Source: Epichloe hybrida (Eukaryota > Ascomycota > Sordariomycetes > Hypocreales > Clavicipitaceae). Taken from it: a stretch of DNA of 64,000 nt. Each line of letters begins with the position of its first letter. Position 1 is the first letter of the stretch. Made by a program: the position numbers and the translations under genes. Location: assembly GCA_019022495.1 (NCBI GenBank), contig JAFEKR010000024.1, positions 372,001-436,000 of the forward strand, given 5' to 3'. The notes beneath the pieces were generated by a model. That model saw nothing but the letters and a program-made list of their open reading frames with translations, was not told where the DNA came from and searched no databases. This document shows, one piece after another, positions 22,201 through 31,618 of this stretch.

Positions 22201-23679
22201 TACCTTTATTATAATTATTACTAATACTAGATTAACATGGAATTTAGGAATAAACAAAGCTATCTCTAATATAATAGTTCTTACTCTTTATAATATAGGA
22301 TCTATAACGGATATGCTTATAGGCCCTTAACCTAAAGCCACATAGATTATGCCACTAGCCTTAACCTCTATTACTATATCCTTATCGAATTCAGATTGTT
22401 TAAACCATTAGATGTTATTAAAGATATAAATATTCGCTCTAGAGTTATAGAGGACTATATTCCTTCTTAATTCTAAGTTATTCCTAGCATTTGATAAATT
22501 CACGCTTTCCTTTAATAATTCCGCGCGCTTAAAGTATATAAATAATAATACATTAGCTAACTTTTTACCTAGAGTAACAGCCACTAAGTTATTTATAAGG
22601 TTTTACAAAGGCATAATAATCTTATTACCTTTCTTCTCTAGCTTCTAATTTATAGCCTTTAATTTCTCCTGTGAGTTAGCCTTAAGATACTTCTTAATAT
22701 TCTCTTTAGAGTTCTTCCTAACTTCCTAGTTCTTTAGAGCAGCTTCTAGCTTATAAAGAGCCTTAAATAAATTACAGGATTCCCACCACTTTAAGGCATC
22801 CTTTACATTGTGATTCGTATATCTAGGGCACTTAGGCTTCTCTAGCTTTATTAAATTATTTAATCTATTACTTATAAGAGCATTAGTAGTCTTTAGTTCC
22901 TTTAATAGGGCCTTATAGTCCCTTTTAAACTTAGTAATAGCTTTAATTAAGCTTATTTTCGTCCCTTTATTAAGCAGGTTATTTTAATTCTTCTAAAATA
23001 ACTTATATTTGCTTTAAAGAGGCGTAATAAACTTATATAGCATTATCTCTTCGGTCTATTAGGTCCCTAGGTCTAGATAATTTCTCTAAAGTACTTTAAT
23101 TATTATAGCCTACTTATACTAATTATAGGTACCTTTAGCTTATAAATAATTATTTAAACAGTTCTTTATAAGGATTAGTATTTTCTTTGTGTTTAGCTTA
23201 TACTACTTGCAAAGAAGCAAGAGTATTCTTTAGATATAATATTAGATAGACTTCTTCTCCTTAACCTTAGTATTAAAGTTAAGGGAATCTTAAATATTCT
23301 TTAAAAGGGTCTTATAAATGTATTCCCTAATCTTTGGCATCTATTTAGCTAGATTATAATACTTTGTAAGCTTGAATTAAAGCTCCTTGCATTTGAAATT
23401 AAAGCAATCCTTCGTATCTTCGTATGCTAGCTTCTAATTCTCGAGAGCATTGGGGTTGTCCTCTGTAATCTCTGGTCTCTGACCCCTCTGCGGGTACGCA
23501 GGCATTGTAGGTTCTTTGAGTGATTTAACCTCATTTGGGTTAACCTCATTTGGGTTGATGTACTCCCAGACCCCATAGGATTCCGCGTAATTCTTGATCT
23601 ACGCGAACCACTTAATCTAGTCCTTCTCTAACGATAACACCACATTTAGAGTTTCTTTAGATATATTAAAGGGGAACAT
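19300..23679 (-). pseudogene. Copia gag-pol relic
   Basis: The minus frame from ATG at 23679 reads MFPFNISKETLNVVLSLEKD, then NYAESYGVWEYI, typical of fungal Copia Gag, with Trp/Gln codons turned to stops. This first ~250 bp is the least mutated part. Near 19704-19495 the minus frame reads ISYYRAIIGSLVYLCIIRRPNIVF, the conserved start of the Copia RNase H domain. Integrase and RT lie between by order. Numerous stops make it non-functional. Confidence 0.85.
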
Positions 23680-23842
23680 ACTGTATAAGGGAAGCGTAGG
23701 ATGTGTTAATTAACTGTTAATTAATATAATAAGGGCGTTTATCTCGTGATATTAGCAAGCGTTAATTTAATTAATCTAACGGAGCTTAATAACCTTAAAG
23801 ATAATAATAAATTTGGTAATAGAAACCACTTAGGCTTATAAC

Positions 23843-24062
23843 TATTAGGTAGGGGTGTAAATAGATAATAAAAAGTGTTTAATTCGATTAATTAGAGGTG
23901 TAGATGGTAGCTAACTTTTGTACCTAAAGGGTACATAGTGCGCTATGGTAATAACTAGTCTATAGAGGTACTTCTAATATATTTGTCTTTACCGATGTCT
24001 TATCCTAGTTAATGCGCGCCCCTCGCCTACACATCCAATGCTTCAGGGAGCTCTTCCTGACA
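23843..24062 (-). repeat. Copia 5' LTR (220 bp)
   Basis: Ends in an intact CCTGACA at 24056-24062, followed by the GTAGT target duplication. Confidence 0.92.
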
Positions 24063-24170
24063 GTAGTGTAGTATTTACTACACTACACTACATACTACAC
24101 TACACTACAATTCACTACACTACATACTACAAGGAAAGTCAAAATACTACATTTACTACACTACATGTAA
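24063..24170. repeat. Right subterminal ACTAC/GTAGT repeats of the hAT-like element
   Basis: Interspersed ACTACACTAC and GTAGT units; the Copia element landed at the edge of this array, duplicating GTAGT. Confidence 0.75.
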
Positions 24171-24185
24171 AGCTCTGCTAAAAAC

Positions 24186-26150
24186 GCATTAAATATACTA
24201 TTATAGCCTTAAGCTACTAGTAAGGGTAAACATTATTTATTATAAGAAGCTTCCTACTATTAATTTTATTAATAATTATATAAGAGTAAGGGAGGCTAAA
24301 TTATATAGAGAAATGCCTTATACATAGCTTTATTACATGCTATATTTAAGCCCTTTCTTTAATAGCACTAAGCGTAATTTTAACCTACTTAATAATAAGC
24401 TATATTAATTAACGCCTAATTTGTAGTATAAGGTTACGAATTACTTTATATTTATCCTAAGCTACTAGATAACAAGAGAACTTAATATTAAATTATATAG
24501 AGAAACACTACTTATATTCTATAGTTATCTCCTAAATCACTATATAGAGAACTAATAGGTTAATAAATAAATACCTTATTTACTACTTAAGCTTATAATA
24601 TAAGCTCTTAACCTATAAGGTAACTTTAAGGCTAAAGTTAAGGTATGTTTTAATAGTAAAGTCCACAAATTAGTCTTACTATAAAAGGTAGGTCTCTTAA
24701 AGGTATATAATAATAGCTAGATATTCTTATTAGTATAGGAGCACTATATATAAAAAAATATAGAAAGTACTAGCCTTACTAGTTAGAAAACTCCTTATAA
24801 AGTTTCTCCTAATTTATAAAGAAATCAGCTTTAGTTAGAGCTTATATTACCACAAGCTAGGCATTATAAATTCCATTAGCTATATAAGAAATACTAGAGG
24901 AAAGCATTAACTTTAATACCTATATAGCTAATACCCTAGCTTATTTATCTTCTATAGCATCTACCTATAAAGAAAAACTATGTTTAATCTTATTATTACT
25001 ATTAATATAGTGCTCTTCTTTACGTGCCTTTTTACGTGTATTTTTTGCCCACTTACCTTTAATAATCTCATATCCCTTAAGACTTCTAATTCACTTCTTC
25101 TTTATATTAAGAATAATATTCTTTAAAATATACTATATATAAATCTACTACTATATTTCTAGGAAGATATTTTATAGAGATAGCTTAAGAGCTACTTTAA
25201 AGTCTATAATAATAACTTTAGATTAGTAAATTATAGCTTTTTCCTATACCTTTTTTAATTCTATAAGAAACCACATATAGGATTTAGTGTCTTCACAAGC
25301 TATAAGCCTAAATGTAACACTAAAATTCATGTGTAGTAATAAGACGCCTATAACTTATATTAGAGGTATATTAAAGTAATTAACCTTATATATATTATCT
25401 ATTAGCAATACCTTAGGGTTTTTCTTCTAATCCTTAATACATAAATAATAAGTCTAAAACACCTAGCAAATCTTTCCTATATCATTTCAATTAATTACAT
25501 AGTGAAAAATACAGTTATCTATACCTAATAACTCTATAAAGGCTTGTGTTAATATTCTAGCGTAATATATACCTAGGCAAAGCTTTTATTAGAAGAAAAA
25601 CATATCTAGAGCATTAATTAGGACTTTAGGATGCTCTATATATATCTATCTAGTAATTTGCCTTGCCGTTAGTTATATTCTATTACTCTTTATTTTAATA
25701 ATAAAAAGGAGCCTCTCTAGGCTAAAGTCCTTCTAGCTTTATAGCTATAATATACTTAAACTAAGTATAGAATCTAATTAATTGTAATTATAAGAGGAAT
25801 ATATAACTTTAAGATTATAGATGTTCTTACGCTTATTATATCAAATTCAGGCTTTAAATTAGTAGTTAGATTTATATAATAAGGTATTATATTTATACTA
25901 CTTATTAGAGTGCTTACAAAAAGAGCTACTCTAGCGGCATTAAAGCATTATATAATTCGTAATACTTATATAAGGGTTATAATTTATACCTCCCTTAACG
26001 CAAATAAAACCCTTAAGACTTTAATAATGCTAGATTATAGTAAGAGCATTATTAAATTATAGATACTCCCCTTTAATTCCAGATATTAGCTTAATATAGT
26101 GTGTTATAGTAGTTTGTAAAGCTATACTAATAGCAGAAAGAAGCTACCTA
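24186..26150 (-). pseudogene. MULE transposase relic, N-terminal and catalytic part
   Basis: On the minus strand at about 25460-25080 one frame reads NPKVLLIDNIYKVNYFNIPL, then CEDTKSYMWFLIEL, then KVIIIDFKVALKLSL and finally IYI, stop, YILKNIILNI. This matches the order of the MULE transposase domain (PF10551-type): first Asp block, hydrophobic ED..Y.W block, second Asp block, and the C-x-W-H-x-x-KN block with Trp turned to a stop. Upstream (25500-26150) should be the N-terminal DNA-binding region. Downstream coding is cut by the hAT insertion at 24186 and would resume at 16661-15981. Multiple stops; not functional. Confidence 0.8.
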
Positions 26151-26206
26151 ATAATAATATTAATTATACACAGGAGGAATTCGCAAGAAAAGCGTAGTGT
26201 GCGTTG

Positions 26207-26330
26207 CTAAGTATACGCGAAATCAGGGAGGTACCTTCTTATGTAAAAACGCGTGCGGAGGTACCTCATCCGTTTTGGGCTTAGTTGCTGCTGCGCGTTC
26301 AAAAATCCGTTGCTGCGCGTTTACGTACTC
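26207..26330 (-). repeat. MULE right TIR (124 bp)
   Basis: Inverted copy of 15857-15980, with one difference in the first ~110 bp and a few near the inner end. It lies 373 bp upstream of the CE5 esterase start codon. Confidence 0.95.
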
Positions 26331-26339
26331 GGATAAATG

Positions 26340-26703
26340 CGTGTACCCTGTCAAGTTGGCCCTGGTTCCGCGTACGTTCCGCCCCGAGGCAATCTCATCT
26401 GGCGTATTACAAGGGGCCGAGTGCATGAACGGTTTCGCATGGAAAGGAAGAAGAATGCGGCGGGATTCTAGTCCGTATAGCTTCTTTTACTCGGCATCTT
26501 GTTCTGGATACGAAAATATGCCAGCCAGCTAGCCTGAAATGCATGGTTGCCGTGATTTCTACCGACTATGAATTGCATGAATCAAGGGAAGAATGGGTGA
26601 TTGTCTCCAAACTGCATAAAAACAACCTGCCCTCCCTCGTATGGGAGAATCCGAGTCATCTTTCAGTCAAGTCAAGCCAAGCCAAACGTCATCCAACCTA
26701 GGT
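26340..26703 (+). promoter_or_regulatory. 5' flank of the CE5 esterase gene
   Basis: Unique GC-balanced DNA between the MULE target duplication and the esterase start. A TATA-like CATAAAA lies at about 26615-26621, some 85 bp before the start codon. An upstream in-frame ATG at 26641 would add 21 residues before the signal peptide and is less likely to be used. Confidence 0.5.
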
Positions 26704-27556
26704 ATGCAGCTGATCACGAACATTGGTCTCCTCGCCACACTCCAGGCAGTACTTGCCTATCCCCAGGATCCCCAAGACTCCTGCCCGAAATTGCACGTCA
26801 TTGCCGCGCGCGGCACCAACGTCAAACCGGGATATGACCTCCTCATCACGCTCGTCAACAATATCAAGTCCAAATACGCGGGGGCCACGTCGGAGGCACT
26901 CGACTATCCTGCCTGCGGCGGACAAAGCAGCTGCGGCGGATACTCGTACAAAGAATCTGTAAACAAGGGCACAGATGCTGTTGCAAAGGCCGTGAATGAA
27001 TTTTACGAGAAATGCCCCGAAACTGAATTGGTGTTGCTGGGGTACTCTCAGGTAATACGGGGAGGGAGCCCACGAAGAGAGTATCCGTTGATATGGGCCG
27101 TCAGCTAAGCTAAATTTTCTGACAGGGCGGCCATATCATCGACAACGCGCTCTGCGGCGGAGACAACCCGAGTCCAGCGAGTGTAGGAACAACCAAGGCA
27201 GCCGTGCTGATTGACCCAAGTGCAGCCGAAATGGTCAAGGCAGCCATCTTCTTGGGAAGTCCTCGTTTCCAGTTCGGGGTCTCCTATGCAGCCGGGACCT
27301 GCAAAGGCCATGGCGTAAGTTGAAACACTTTTGCAATCCGTCCCCAAAGCCCCCTTCGGTTGGTAACATGTTTGCGTCTTAGTTTGCTGCCAGTCTCGAG
27401 AAAGTTCCATGCCCGAATGGCGACAAGGTCCAGTCGATTTGTGACGGAGCAGATCCTTACTGCTGCCATGGACACGATGCCAAAGTTCATGGTGAATATG
27501 TCAAGAAATATGGGCAGAAAATTCTGGATTTTGTAAATAACAAGCTTTCTGGCTGA
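26704..27556 (+). CDS. Secreted cutinase / acetylxylan esterase (CE5 family)
   Basis: Three exons: 26704-27051, 27126-27314, 27383-27556; 236 aa. The predicted product starts with a signal peptide (MQLITNIGLLATLQAVLA) and continues CPKLHVIAARGTN. CE5 enzymes hydrolyse cutin or acetyl esters of xylan outside the cell. The nucleophile is Ser115 in GYSQGG, with the G of the motif in exon 2. Asp203 in DPYCC and His215 complete the triad with the Asp-His spacing of 12 seen in acetylxylan esterase. Cysteines for the usual disulphides are present. Introns (74 and 68 nt) have GTAATA/ACAG and GTAAGT/TTAG ends. The start at 26704 is chosen because it begins the signal peptide. Whether it is a cutinase or an acetylxylan esterase cannot be decided here; DPYCC and the CGG motif favour the latter. 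Confidence 0.93.
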
Positions 27557-27769
27557 CTTGTGCCATCTCAAATGATCGATTGGCGTCGTAGCAATGCCAT
27601 ATGGACATAGCCTGAGCTCTTTTCTTGTACACACAGAGGTACGTTTGAGCAACAAAATTGTACATAGCGACGGCGGTAACCCAGAGGCTCTTTCATTTCA
27701 TTCACTTTGGCCTTTTTTTTCTTCTTCTGCTTTCTTCTTCTTGTTTGGTGCGACGTTCTCGAATTCCAT
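27557..27769. other. 3' flank of the esterase gene
   Basis: T-rich non-coding DNA with a T8 run and CTTCTTCTGC repeats at 27710-27745. Confidence 0.4.
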
Positions 27770-27996
27770 AGGTATCCCGCTTCTTCAGCTCATTAAAGAA
27801 TAGAGGCCAGATTGTCTCCATCTCCTGCAGTCGGGTCTGCGTGATGCGTTTGCCAAGAAAGATCTGCCGGCGTTGGAGGTAAAGGGCGAATTTAAAGCTT
27901 CCGAGTTGACTCTTCTGTGAATGTCACCGTTGTTTCGCTGAATTGGCCTCGAGCGGGCATGGCGTCCTTGATGGCTCAAATGTTCCAATCATTGTA
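27770..27996 (+). pseudogene. Relic of an unidentified gene (C-terminal piece)
   Basis: One frame reads IPLLQLIKE, stop, RPDCLHLLQSGLRDAFAKKD, then LPALEVKGEFKASELTLL and a stop. Overlapping it, a second frame reads VDSSVNVTVVSLNWPRAGMA, then SLMAQMFQSL and a stop at about 27994-27996. Both have coding-like codons and seem to be one protein interrupted by a nonsense change and a frameshift near 27905. I do not recognise the family. An intron cannot be excluded. Confidence 0.35.
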
Positions 27997-28999
27997 GGCA
28001 GTACAAAAACATCATCACCTTGGTACAGCAGCACTGTGGCATGACTGCGGCATGTCTGAATGTACTGTCATCATTAGTATGTACAATAAAAGAATGGCCA
28101 CTGCATATCACATCAGCTCATTCCGTGTCTACCAAGCAGATGGACCAAATGGCTCAGGAACGTTGGGGATAGATTCCCTTTTGACAGCTCTCCTGGGTGT
28201 ATTCAAGAGTCTCCTTGTAGACAAGAGGGCCACCAGCCAAAGATGACGCCAACAATGACCCAAGGCAGGCATCAGTTTCAAGAACAGACAAAGACGGCAA
28301 GATGCAGGACATCTGTGTGCGGAAGGAATCGGAACCTTTTCCCTTCTTTTCTCATCTTCTCTTCTCTTATCATTTTCAACCACTGGATTGACTGCATCCA
28401 TCCAATCAGTTGCGGCGGATTGTGATTGCGCGCCTGTCGCATCTGAGGAAAGAGCGCACGACTGAGTCTCCCTGTGGGTCTCCCTGTGCTCCCTGTCCAG
28501 TCAGCGATCAGAAAGTGGGCGCGTGCGCTCAGCGGGTTGATGGGTTGGCGTCCAGGTTGGCGTCCAGGTTGGCCTGCAGGTTGGCCTCGTAGCTTGCCCG
28601 TCTACGTCTACATTTCAGAAATGAGACTTTCGGGAGCCATGGCAGTCATGGCAGTCATGGCGCTCCAACGATGCAGACTCGTGGTGTCGTTGACGCCTGT
28701 CGATGGCCAAAGCAGCTGGTTGCTTAATTCGCCAAGTCCTGAGTCCTGACCAAAGTCGATGCCTGCCGGCCCGGCATCCATCAGGTGTGCGAGTTGTCGG
28801 TGTGAGTGTGAGGCCTGCCGCCGACTTGCAAAAGATATCATCAGCCCGGCTCTTCTATACCAACCCCTCAGCTTCTGGTCTGTCCTGACTCTTGATTCTT
28901 CCTCGTTTCCCTTCACTTGCTGCCATTCCACCAACCGAGGCCAAACGCGTGCTACACCCACGGTCCATGCCTCACCTCAAGCCGGCCAAACCAGCCAAG
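27997..28999. other. Intergenic and 5' leader region of the glycosyltransferase gene
   Basis: No convincing gene. 28540-28590 has four tandem variants of GGTTGGCGTCCA/GGTTGGCCTGCA, and 28640-28660 repeats GGCAGTCAT. Frames spanning these repeats are compositional artefacts. Confidence 0.5.
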
Positions 29000-30869
29000 A
29001 TGCGATTCATGTTTGGCAGATCACGAGGGGAATATCGTCCTCTTCCTCGATATGAAAAACATGACATCCCGTCGGATCTATCGTCGGATTCCCCATGCTC
29101 CGAGTCACCCAGAAGGAAAAGGATGAAATGCATCATTGGCGGCACGGCGCTTCTCCTCGGCACTGTACTGGTAGCTCGCCATCTTGTGGTACGTTCCAGT
29201 TCTACCCAGCCGTCATGCATTGCTCTTGTTAACATGAAAACGCCGTTAGCCACGTTCAGAATCATTTGGATACGTGACTGATGATGCGCCCCCGTCTGAC
29301 AAGGTCTTGACCGCCCAGCAATTGCAGGCGCTCCCGACGGGCAATCACTCCATCTCAGCCGGCGGCGATCGTCGTCTCCGGGTTTTCATGTCGGCCGACT
29401 CCCCTCACATCAATCTGTGCAAGTCAGCCATGTCAGCCGTTGCCTTGGGTTATCCTGCACCAATTCTGCTGAACTGGGGAGGCGAGTTCCATCCTAAAGA
29501 GTGGTATCTAGCCGGAAGCCACATTGCCAAACTCGAGAGCCTGCTATCTGTGATTGAAGACCTTCTTGCTCGAGCCGAGGGTGAGGACAGCGATGCTCAC
29601 GACCATGATTTAGCTGTTCTTGTCGACGCCCACGACGTTTGGTTTCAGCTTCCTCCGTCAGTACTGATTCAGCGCTACCACGAACTCAACCGGGAAGCAG
29701 ACAAACGAGTTCATCGCCGTTGGCAAGATGCGCAAGGCTTCGCCGCGGACTTCCCCATCCAGTCGCCTAAACAGTCCATTATTGTGACCGCCTCCAAAGA
29801 CTGCCATTCCACGACCGACTCAGACCCCGATCCCCACTACTCTCACTGGCCGGATTCAACCACGCCATCAGACATGTATGGGAGGGGAACGGACAAGGTC
29901 TCGTCAACTCCCTCGTACCCAGCCCGAGAATTTGACAAGATTCGGCCGAGAGGCGTCAACGACGCCATGGTCATCGGCACGATGGGCTCTCTCCGAGATG
30001 CGCTTATTCGCGAAAAGGCAAGGGTCGAAACTTTCACCCACAGAGGCAGGCAATTATGGAGCCATCAACCTCTCTTTGGGGAGGTAATTGGCGACCAAGA
30101 GACGTGGAGGGAATGGGTGCGCCAGCTAGGTGCTACTTGGAACGGCACTGCATCTGAAAATTTCTTATCCAAGCTGCCTCGAGACGTGCGCGAGATTGCC
30201 AAAGCATCCATGCACGGCGAGCGGTTCGAATACGGTATCGGTCTCGAGGACAGCTTTAGCACGATATCGCCCACCTGTTCCGCCCAAGATCGAGGTGACT
30301 TTGTTAGGATGAATGACGTGCAGGCAGTGCAGGAAGCATCTGTAAAGGCTGGCGTGCCCTATGAGGAAGTTCGCATCAGGGGTGTTCCCGGTGAGCTGTC
30401 ACAAAAGATGGTTGGGCGGAAACAGTTGGAAGCTGTGGAATGGGGCGATGTTCCTCTGTACTCGGATTTCTACCTCGGCGTCACCCCAGTCGTCCTTCAC
30501 CACAACGCCCACCCCAACGGCCCCACGAAGAAGGCGCGGCTCGTCGACTGGTGGAGCAAGATGTGGTTTCATGCTCAGCTCCGCAATCTCGTTGCACACG
30601 CGATGCTGCCAACATCGGCACGGAGCGTCATCCGACCTCTCGCACGAGTAACTTTGCAAGCTCAAACAGGCGAAAGAGAAATCAGATACTGGGCTCCGAA
30701 ATCCGATATACACAACAGAATGGTCAAGGTTTTCCAGCCATCACCAATTGACGCCACGTCCGGAGGCTCGTACATGCCCATGGCCTGGGAGGCCATCTGC
30801 CAAGGTGGCACTAAAAGACCATGGCACCAAGAAACCTTTGGCGATGCCAAAGGGCCGTGGCAAATGTAA
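29000..30869 (+). CDS. Type II membrane glycosyltransferase-like protein (PLOD/GT-type domain)
   Basis: Two exons, 29000-29188 and 29250-30869, 602 aa. An in-frame ATG at 28967 would add 11 residues; 29000 is preferred for its AAGATG context. A short basic cytosolic tail is followed by one membrane segment (about residues 44-60, CIIGGTALLLGTVLVA), a typical Golgi type II layout. The lumenal part reads LRVFMSADSPHINLCKSA, then LLNWGGEF and VLVDAHDVWFQLPP, with DAHD at about residue 189 a likely metal/nucleotide-sugar site, as in procollagen glucosyltransferase (PLOD)-type domains. The acceptor sugar or protein is unknown. The 61-nt intron has a GTACGT donor, GTTAAC branch site and TTAG acceptor. 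A later acceptor at 29303 is also in frame. The gene converges on the next one. Confidence 0.8.
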
Positions 30870-31618
30870 AGACAAAGGCAATCACCAATTGCACCAAGAG
30901 AATCGAACTCGACCGATGGGAGATGGACACGGACATGGACATGGAGACGGGGTAATGTGTAATGTTTACTATTTACTAATTGGCTTATCGGCGTTTGCAC
31001 AGCAGCGACTAGCGTGTATACCCTGTGCAAACTTGTCCTACGTTGACCTTTCTCTCACTTGTCCATTGCCCGAGTTCTTCTTGCGTTGACCCTGGGCATT
31101 GGCAATGAGGTTGCATCAACTTGCGGCGGAGGCCGAGATTAATACATGTATCTATATATAAAAAGTACACGTTTGTAAAATTTGCTTTCCTGTATAAGCG
31201 AATCGAAAGCCCGTCTGTCACATTATGTGCGGATGGGCAGGGCTTTCTTGTGACGTAGCTAGTCGAAGAGGATGGTGGCTCTGATGTATGTAGCTGGCCT
31301 GACCAGCAGCTTGTGCAGCTTCACATCGAACACCACGCTCAAGCTGCTACTACCGCCTGATTTAGCTACGGTTTTACAAGCATCTGAGAATATTCACGAA
31401 AGTGACGACTTGCGAGGCTGTTAGACTGGACGATTCCATTCGTACTGTGCTACCAGGCGATCTTGCTACGACGGTTGCTGAGGGGGGTATCTGTAAAAGT
31501 CTGTAAAAGTAGAATCCAAACTATTCCCGCCCCGAAATCTACGCTTGCGCGAACAAAAGGAAAATAAAACAAAAAGAGTCATTACAACGTCTCAAGTCAT
31601 CATGGGGAGATATCCCAC
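30870..31618. other. Convergent intergenic region
   Basis: Between two 3' ends. Contains a GGACATGGACATGGA short repeat near 30928 and CTGTAAAAGT repeated at 31492-31510. No gene seen. Confidence 0.5.

Larger units (their letters stand above)
18642..24062 (-). mobile_element. Copia LTR retrotransposon, structurally complete, RIPed
   Basis: Two 220-bp LTRs (18642-18861 and 23843-24062) start TGTCAGG (TATTAGG in the right copy) and end CCTGACA (CCTAATA in the left copy). They are flanked by the 5-bp duplication GTAGT (18637-18641 and 24063-24067). Coding is on the minus strand: gag start at 23679, integrase and RT in the middle, RNase H near 19500-19700. The sequence just inside the right LTR, on the minus strand GTTATAAGCCTA, resembles a primer site complementary to the initiator tRNA-Met anticodon arm, as known for Copia. 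Total 5421 bp, normal for Copia. Confidence 0.92.
16670..24177. mobile_element. hAT-like non-autonomous element, interrupted by Copia
   Basis: Ends CAGAGCTTTGCA (16670) and, inverted, CAGAGCTTTACA (ending 24177) form a 12-bp TIR with one mismatch. They are flanked by perfect 8-bp duplications CTAAAAAC at 16662-16669 and 24178-24185. An 8-bp duplication with a CAGAG-type TIR is typical of hAT elements. Both ends carry dense ACTAC/GTAGT subterminal repeats, the usual location of hAT transposase binding sites. Without the Copia element it is about 2.08 kb, mostly tandem arrays, with no recognisable transposase. Confidence 0.8.
15857..26330 (-). mobile_element. Mutator-like element (MULE) with nested hAT and Copia insertions
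   Basis: 124-bp terminal inverted repeats at 15857-15980 and 26207-26330 are nearly identical (a few mismatches, mostly at the inner edge). They are flanked by perfect 9-bp duplications GGATAAATG at 15848-15856 and 26331-26339. Long TIRs with 9-bp duplications are diagnostic of MULEs. Between the TIRs the minus strand carries a decayed MULE transposase (legible at 25080-25460). Subtracting the inner hAT-like element (16670-24177) and its duplication leaves 2958 bp, close to my recollection of the size of single-gene fungal Hop-type MULEs. The TIRs keep normal GC while the interior is strongly RIPed. Confidence 0.92.

Noticed and set aside
16680..24170. ACTAC/GTAGT runs read as a telomere-like or CRISPR-like array
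   Set aside because: Units lie in mirrored orientation at the two ends of an element with an 8-bp duplication; no regular spacers, and they fit hAT subterminal repeats.
28608..28961. 117-codon minus frame upstream of the glycosyltransferase
   Set aside because: Built partly on short direct repeats (GGCAGTCAT); no family and no splice context.
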